Part shown: positions 5,566-9,336 of the stretch, one piece after another
Numbering within the stretch: the stretch's first letter is position 1
Layout: each line of letters opens with the position of its first letter
Assembly (NCBI GenBank): GCA_002346435.1
Contig: DDZT01000019.1
Coordinates: 1-9,336 of the forward strand
From: Anaerolineales bacterium UBA3001
GTDB taxonomy: Bacteria > Chloroflexota > Anaerolineae > Anaerolineales > UBA11657
Direction of reading: 5' to 3'
Length of the DNA stretch: 9,336 nucleotides
The notes under the pieces: model-generated
The model's database searches: none
What the model was told of the DNA's origin: nothing
The model's input: the letters and a program-made list of their open reading frames with translations, nothing else
Translations under genes and position numbers: made by a program

Positions 5566-8088
5566 TTAAGTAACTACATCAGCTGGTTCTTGTGTTTCTA
5601 TAGTTGGTATTTCTTTTTTATCTATATCTATCTTGATTCCGTCTTTGTCATTATTCAGATCAATAATAATAGATCCAGCTTGTAGTGGAGATGCTAGAAG
5701 CATGTCAGAAAGGGGGTCTTCTACATGTCGTTGGATTACTCGTCTTAGTGGACGAGCTCCATATTCAGGGTCATAGCCTTCTTCTACCAAATATGATTTT
5801 GCAGTATCGCTAATTTTCAAATCCAGATTGCGAGAATCTAGACGAAGTCCGAGTTTGTCTAATTCTAGATCTACGATGGCATTTATCTCTTGTTTAGTTA
5901 GAGACCTGAATACAATAGTTTCATCTACTCGATTTATAAACTCTGGCCTAAATATTTCATGCAATGCTTCAGTTAGATTCTTCTGCATGTCTTGATAGGC
6001 TTGGTCGGCTTTTTCATTTGGTTCGATCGATCCCTGAAAACCAAAATCTGTCTGTTTCCGAATTAATTCTGCCCCAATATTAGAAGTCATGATGATCAAT
6101 GCGTTTCTAAAGTCGACTTTTTTGCCTTTCGAATCAGACAGATGTCCTTCTTCCATTATTTGGAGCAACAAGTTGTGTGCTTCCGGGTGTGCTTTTTCTA
6201 CTTCATCAAATACGACAATAGAATATGGGCGACGGCGAATAGATTCTGTCAATTGCCCCGCATCTTCATATCCTACGTAACCCGGAGGTGAACCAATGAG
6301 TCTGCTGACGGTATGTCTTTCCATAAATTCAGACATATCGAGCTGAATAAGTGCTTCCTCATTTCCAAACAAGAACTCAGCCAGTGCTTTAGTCAACTCT
6401 GTTTTACCGACTCCCGTTGGACCAAGAAATACGAAAGAACCAATTGGCCTATGTGGGTCCTTTAAACCAGCTCGAGCTCGTCTTATCGCGCGTGATATTG
6501 ATTCAATGGCTTCGTTTTGTCCAACTATGCGTTTGTGTAAAGCATCTTCCATATGAAGAAGACGTTCGGTTTCAGCTTCAGTAATTTGACTTACAGGTAT
6601 CTTCGTCCACATTGAAACTACTTCGGCTATATCTTCCTCTTTCACCTTAGGGCCTGTAGCACGGTCCCAACCAGCTCTTAATTGCTCAAGTTGATGCTCT
6701 AACTCTGCTTCACGATCCAATAACTCGTTGGCATCATCATGGCGGGATTCCTCAATTGCTAAAGCATGGTTTTCTCGAACTGACTTTAAGTTAATAACCA
6801 TTTCCTTTAGTTGCAATGCCTCCGGACTTTTATACATGCGTACTCTAGAAGCAGATTCATCAATCAAATCAATAGCTTTGTCTGGTAAAAACCGGTCCGC
6901 TACGTATCGCACAGATAGATTTGCAGCAGCGTCTATTGCTTTATCTGTGATATTGACACGATGATGTTGCTCGTAACGCTCTTTTATTCCGTGAAGAATT
7001 TCTATTGTTTCATAAACAGTAGGCTCATCAACGTGCACAGGTTGGAATCGTCTCTCGAGAGCAGCATCACCCTCAATATGTTTACGGTATTCGTCTAGCG
7101 TGGTTGCTCCAATGACTTGTAGTTCTCCTCGAGATAGTGCTGGTTTGAGTATGTTTGCGGCATCTACGGATGAGCCTGCTGAACCAGCTCCAACCAGCAT
7201 GTGTGCTTCGTCAATGAAAAGAATGGCTCCAGATTGTTTGATCTCAGTAATAATACGCTTCATTCTTTCTTCAAATTGACCTCGATACATGGTGCCAGCT
7301 ACAATTGAACCGACATCTAGCTGTAAAACACGTTTGGAGAACAGTAATTCTGGTACTTCACCTGATACAATGCGCTGAGCGAGACCTTCCACTATAGCGG
7401 TTTTGCCTACACCAGGCTCACCTATTAATGCTGGATTATTCTTTGTTCGTCGAGCTAAAATTTGTATCAATCGTTCAACTTCGGAGTGTCTTCCAATCAC
7501 TGGGTCTAGTTTGTTAGATTCAGCTAATTTGGTAAGATCTGTAGCAAGTTGGTCAGAAAGCGGCGTTTTCTTTTTTTTATTTTGCTTTTTGCGTGATTTA
7601 CGAACATTTACTTCTTTTGATATATTCTCCAATTCAGGGGGAATCTCTTTCAAAATACGTCTAGTATGTCTACGTACTTGTTCGGGTGAAATACCCAATT
7701 TTTTCAGCACTTCTATTACAATCCCTTTCTCATCACGGACTAGACTGAGCAAAATATGTTCAGTGCCAATATAGTCATGACCCAACTTTTGTGCCTCATT
7801 TACCGCATGCTTAAGTGTCAGTTCTGTAGATGGAGATAGGCGCAATTTGCTATCCTGTTGATCCTCATTTCTTCCAGCACTTAATCTATCGATAATAATC
7901 TTTGTCTGCTTACTATTAATGCCTAGATCATGTAGGACATGGTAAGCTACGCCTCCATCATCTAACACTAGACCAAGCAGCATGTGTTCAGGGCAGATCA
8001 TTGACTGATTTAATCTTTCTGCCTCAGTTTGTGCGGTGCTTAGTACTTTACGTGCACGCTGTGTGAACCGTTGCATATTTCCAGACAA
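5566..8088 (-). CDS. clpC: ClpC-type AAA+ unfoldase of the Clp protease
   Basis: This ATP-dependent unfoldase feeds substrates to ClpP in the cytoplasm. At 840 aa it has the full ClpC layout. Two Clp_N repeats lie at about 5-70 and 82-146, then a lysine-rich linker at 163-175. AAA module 1 has Walker A GEPGVGKT (223-230), Walker B ILFIDEAH (289-296), pore-loop Y268 and arginine fingers R346/R347. A UVR-like middle domain (about 425-475) separates ClpC from ClpA and from the longer ClpB. AAA module 2 has Walker A GPTGVGKT (556-563), Walker B VVFDE (625-629), pore loop GYVGY (603-607) and sensor-2 GARPLRR (777-783). FGF at 682-684 sits where the ClpP-docking tripeptide is expected. The start is TTG at 8088, with AAGAGG eight bases upstream; ATG at 8076 (836 aa) is the alternative. 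No ctsR-mcsA-mcsB genes precede it. It ends in tandem stops TAATAA. Confidence 0.96.
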   Translation of the reverse strand: MSGNMQRFTQRARKVLSTAQTEAERLNQSMICPEHMLLGLVLDDGGVAYHVLHDLGINSKQTKIIIDRLSAGRNEDQQDSKLRLSPSTELTLKHAVNEAQKLGHDYIGTEHILLSLVRDEKGIVIEVLKKLGISPEQVRRHTRRILKEIPPELENISKEVNVRKSRKKQNKKKKTPLSDQLATDLTKLAESNKLDPVIGRHSEVERLIQILARRTKNNPALIGEPGVGKTAIVEGLAQRIVSGEVPELLFSKRVLQLDVGSIVAGTMYRGQFEERMKRIITEIKQSGAILFIDEAHMLVGAGSAGSSVDAANILKPALSRGELQVIGATTLDEYRKHIEGDAALERRFQPVHVDEPTVYETIEILHGIKERYEQHHRVNITDKAIDAAANLSVRYVADRFLPDKAIDLIDESASRVRMYKSPEALQLKEMVINLKSVRENHALAIEESRHDDANELLDREAELEHQLEQLRAGWDRATGPKVKEEDIAEVVSMWTKIPVSQITEAETERLLHMEDALHKRIVGQNEAIESISRAIRRARAGLKDPHRPIGSFVFLGPTGVGKTELTKALAEFLFGNEEALIQLDMSEFMERHTVSRLIGSPPGYVGYEDAGQLTESIRRRPYSIVVFDEVEKAHPEAHNLLLQIMEEGHLSDSKGKKVDFRNALIIMTSNIGAELIRKQTDFGFQGSIEPNEKADQAYQDMQKNLTEALHEIFRPEFINRVDETIVFRSLTKQEINAIVDLELDKLGLRLDSRNLDLKISDTAKSYLVEEGYDPEYGARPLRRVIQRHVEDPLSDMLLASPLQAGSIIIDLNNDKDGIKIDIDKKEIPTIETQEPADVVT

Positions 8089-8096
8089 AATTATGG

Positions 8097-8102
8097 CCTC
8101 TT
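8097..8102 (-). promoter_or_regulatory. Ribosome binding site for clpC TTG start
   Basis: AAGAGG lies eight bases before TTG at 8088. The alternative ATG at 8076 has only GGA at too short a spacing, so the TTG start is favoured. Confidence 0.55.
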
Positions 8103-8132
8103 AGTGTTTCTATTGATGTATTTTACCAAACA

Positions 8133-8162
8133 ATTATCAGAACTCAGTTAACAGTTGTTCAA
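8133..8162 (-). promoter_or_regulatory. Candidate clpC promoter
   Basis: TTGAAC (8162-8157, four of six consensus bases) and GATAAT (8138-8133, five of six) are separated by 18 nt in the rpsA-clpC gap. Transcription would start near 8126, giving a leader of about 38 nt. No CIRCE element or CtsR heptad repeat is visible, so control by HrcA or CtsR is not supported. Confidence 0.5.
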
Positions 8163-8201
8163 GTATATTTTGTAGATACAGATTAATCTAATAATATCAT
8201 G

Positions 8202-9335
8202 CTAATTGCTTTGTGATTTTTCTAGATACATGAAATAATCTGAGTCCTCAAAACGATCTTCTCCAACCTCTTTTATGCTGAGGCTAAGTTTTTGCCTGTT
8301 TTTATCAATGCTTATTATTCTGACAATGATCTCCTCGCCTATCGTAACCACTTCTTTGGGATGCTTTACAAGTCTACTAGATAACTCGGTAATATGAACG
8401 AATCCTTCAATTGTTTGACAATCTTTCAGAGAAGCGAATACGCCGAATTTGGTCACATTAGTAACTGTAGCATATGCGAGTTGTCCTTCTCGGAGGACGT
8501 CTTGAATGTTATCCCACGGATTTTGTTGTAGTGCTTTCAATGATAGTCCTATTCTCGATCGTTCGAGGTCCAGAGTTAATATTTCAACGTTAATTTTTTG
8601 CCCAATTTTTAATACTTCGCTTGGATGATTTACTCGTTTCCATGAAATCTCGGACTTGTGTACTAGACCATCAATCCCACCAATATCTACAAACGCACCA
8701 AACTTTTCAAGTGATACAACTCTTCCAGACAATACTTGATTAATGTGTACAGTCGAAAGCAAATGTTCACGTTTCGATTTCTGGACTTCTTTTTGAGCAG
8801 CACGTTCCGACACAATCAATTTGTTGCGCTTTTTACTCACCTCTATAATCTTGTAGGTAACTTTTTGTCCTAACAAATGATCCCACTTGCTTTTCGGATT
8901 GGGATTTTTGTCTTTGATGTTATGTTCCAAATTGATACAAGAACTTGGTAGGAAGCCTCTAAGACTTCCTACTTCAACAATAACTCCACCCTGATTGATT
9001 TCGAGTACATCACCAGTGTGAATGCTCTTTGCGATCATTTGTTGCTTGGCTTGTTCCCACTCCTGCAGTTCCTTTGCTTTGAGAAGAGACAATATCATAG
9101 GTTTGTCTTGGTTTGCACCACGAAGTACGTAAGTCATGATCTGATCACCAACTTTCATTTTCTGCACTACACTATCAGACAATTTTGAAAGTTCGTGTTG
9201 CGATACTGTGCCTTCGCTTTTGTATCCTACGTCTATCAGTATCTGATCTGCTGATATTTTTACTATTGTCCCGTTATGAATCTCACCACGTTTTGGGACA
9301 ACTAAGTCAATACTATCTGTGGACATAAGATCCAC
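8202..9335 (-). CDS. rpsA: Ribosomal protein S1-type protein, four S1 repeats (5' end uncertain)
   Basis: This protein binds mRNA at the 30S ribosome and helps translation start. Counting from the GTG at the window edge, four S1 (OB-fold) repeats lie at about 16-86, 103-178, 198-268 and 282-356. Repeats 3 and 4 are the most typical, with KFGAFVDIGGIDGLVHKSE and KFGVFASL. Four repeats rather than the six of E. coli S1 is common in Gram-positive and Chloroflexota-type proteins. The tail after repeat 4 is short (about 20 residues). The reading frame runs open to the window edge. The true start may be ATG at 9326 (374 aa), with only GGA as a weak Shine-Dalgarno, or lie outside the window, so the N terminus cannot be fixed. 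No clear terminator follows the TAG stop before the clpC promoter. A four-repeat S1-like paralogue that is not the ribosomal S1 is possible but less likely. Confidence 0.88.
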   Translation of the reverse strand: MDLMSTDSIDLVVPKRGEIHNGTIVKISADQILIDVGYKSEGTVSQHELSKLSDSVVQKMKVGDQIMTYVLRGANQDKPMILSLLKAKELQEWEQAKQQMIAKSIHTGDVLEINQGGVIVEVGSLRGFLPSSCINLEHNIKDKNPNPKSKWDHLLGQKVTYKIIEVSKKRNKLIVSERAAQKEVQKSKREHLLSTVHINQVLSGRVVSLEKFGAFVDIGGIDGLVHKSEISWKRVNHPSEVLKIGQKINVEILTLDLERSRIGLSLKALQQNPWDNIQDVLREGQLAYATVTNVTKFGVFASLKDCQTIEGFVHITELSSRLVKHPKEVVTIGEEIIVRIISIDKNRQKLSLSIKEVGEDRFEDSDYFMYLEKSQSN

Positions 9336-9336
9336 T

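Noticed and set aside
5566..5583. Palindrome TTACTTAATAAGTAA at the end of clpC as a terminator
   Set aside because: It is A-T only and mainly reflects tandem stop codons; no T tract follows.
525..7774. Plus-strand open frames of 60-127 codons inside rlmB, cysS, yacL, radA and clpC
   Set aside because: They lie antisense to strongly recognised genes, show no protein-family motifs and have no ribosome binding context of note.
3892..8158. Shared 12-mer ACAACTGTTAAC (plus 3892-3903; minus 8158-8147) upstream of yacL and clpC
   Set aside because: Several exact 12-mer matches are expected by chance in a window this long and AT-rich, and the two copies differ in orientation and in position relative to the promoters.
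1..9336. CRISPR array, insertion sequence, phage, toxin-antitoxin or defence genes
   Set aside because: No regularly spaced repeats, transposase motifs or unexplained reading frames were found; nearly all sequence is assigned to conserved core genes.

Overview
This AT-rich bacterial window is a compact housekeeping region in which every supported gene lies on the minus strand. In transcription order (high to low coordinates) it holds: a four-repeat S1 RNA-binding protein (rpsA-type, 5' end at or beyond the window edge), ClpC, RadA, a YacL-type membrane PIN-TRAM protein, cysteinyl-tRNA synthetase, an RlmB/TrmH-family rRNA methyltransferase, and a tRNA cluster Thr(TGT)-Tyr(GTA)-Thr(GGT). A strong Shine-Dalgarno sequence at the left edge shows that a protein gene follows the tRNAs.

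The order clpC-radA-yacL-cysS-rlmB is a condensed form of the cluster known from Firmicutes (clpC-radA-disA-yacL-ispD-ispF-gltX-cysE-cysS-mrnC-rlmB-yacP-sigH-rpmG-secE-nusG). The short four-repeat S1 protein, the membrane-anchored PIN-TRAM protein and the Thr-Tyr-Thr tRNA cluster fit a Chloroflexota lineage (Dehalococcoidia or SAR202-like). That assignment is an inference from layout and protein style, not a database result.

The apparent transcription units are as follows. rpsA ends at 8202. clpC has its own sigma70-like promoter (8133-8162) and a TTG start with a good ribosome binding site. radA has a perfect TATAAT upstream. yacL-cysS-rlmB form an operon, with a 43-nt gap and then an 8-nt overlap. 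Its leader carries a striking 29-bp interrupted palindrome between the radA end and a TTG start. The tRNAs have a near-consensus promoter (TTGACC, 18 nt, TATAAT) followed at once by a hairpin with a T tract.

Functionally the region joins translation (S1, CysRS, rRNA methylation, tRNAs), proteolysis (ClpC) and recombination repair (RadA). I see no mobile element, CRISPR array, phage gene, toxin-antitoxin pair or novel defence system. The points most worth a second look are regulatory: the palindrome before yacL, the hairpin in the tRNA leader, and the reduced gene cluster. No stretch longer than 300 bases lacks a gene; the largest gaps are 3778-4044 and 295-478.
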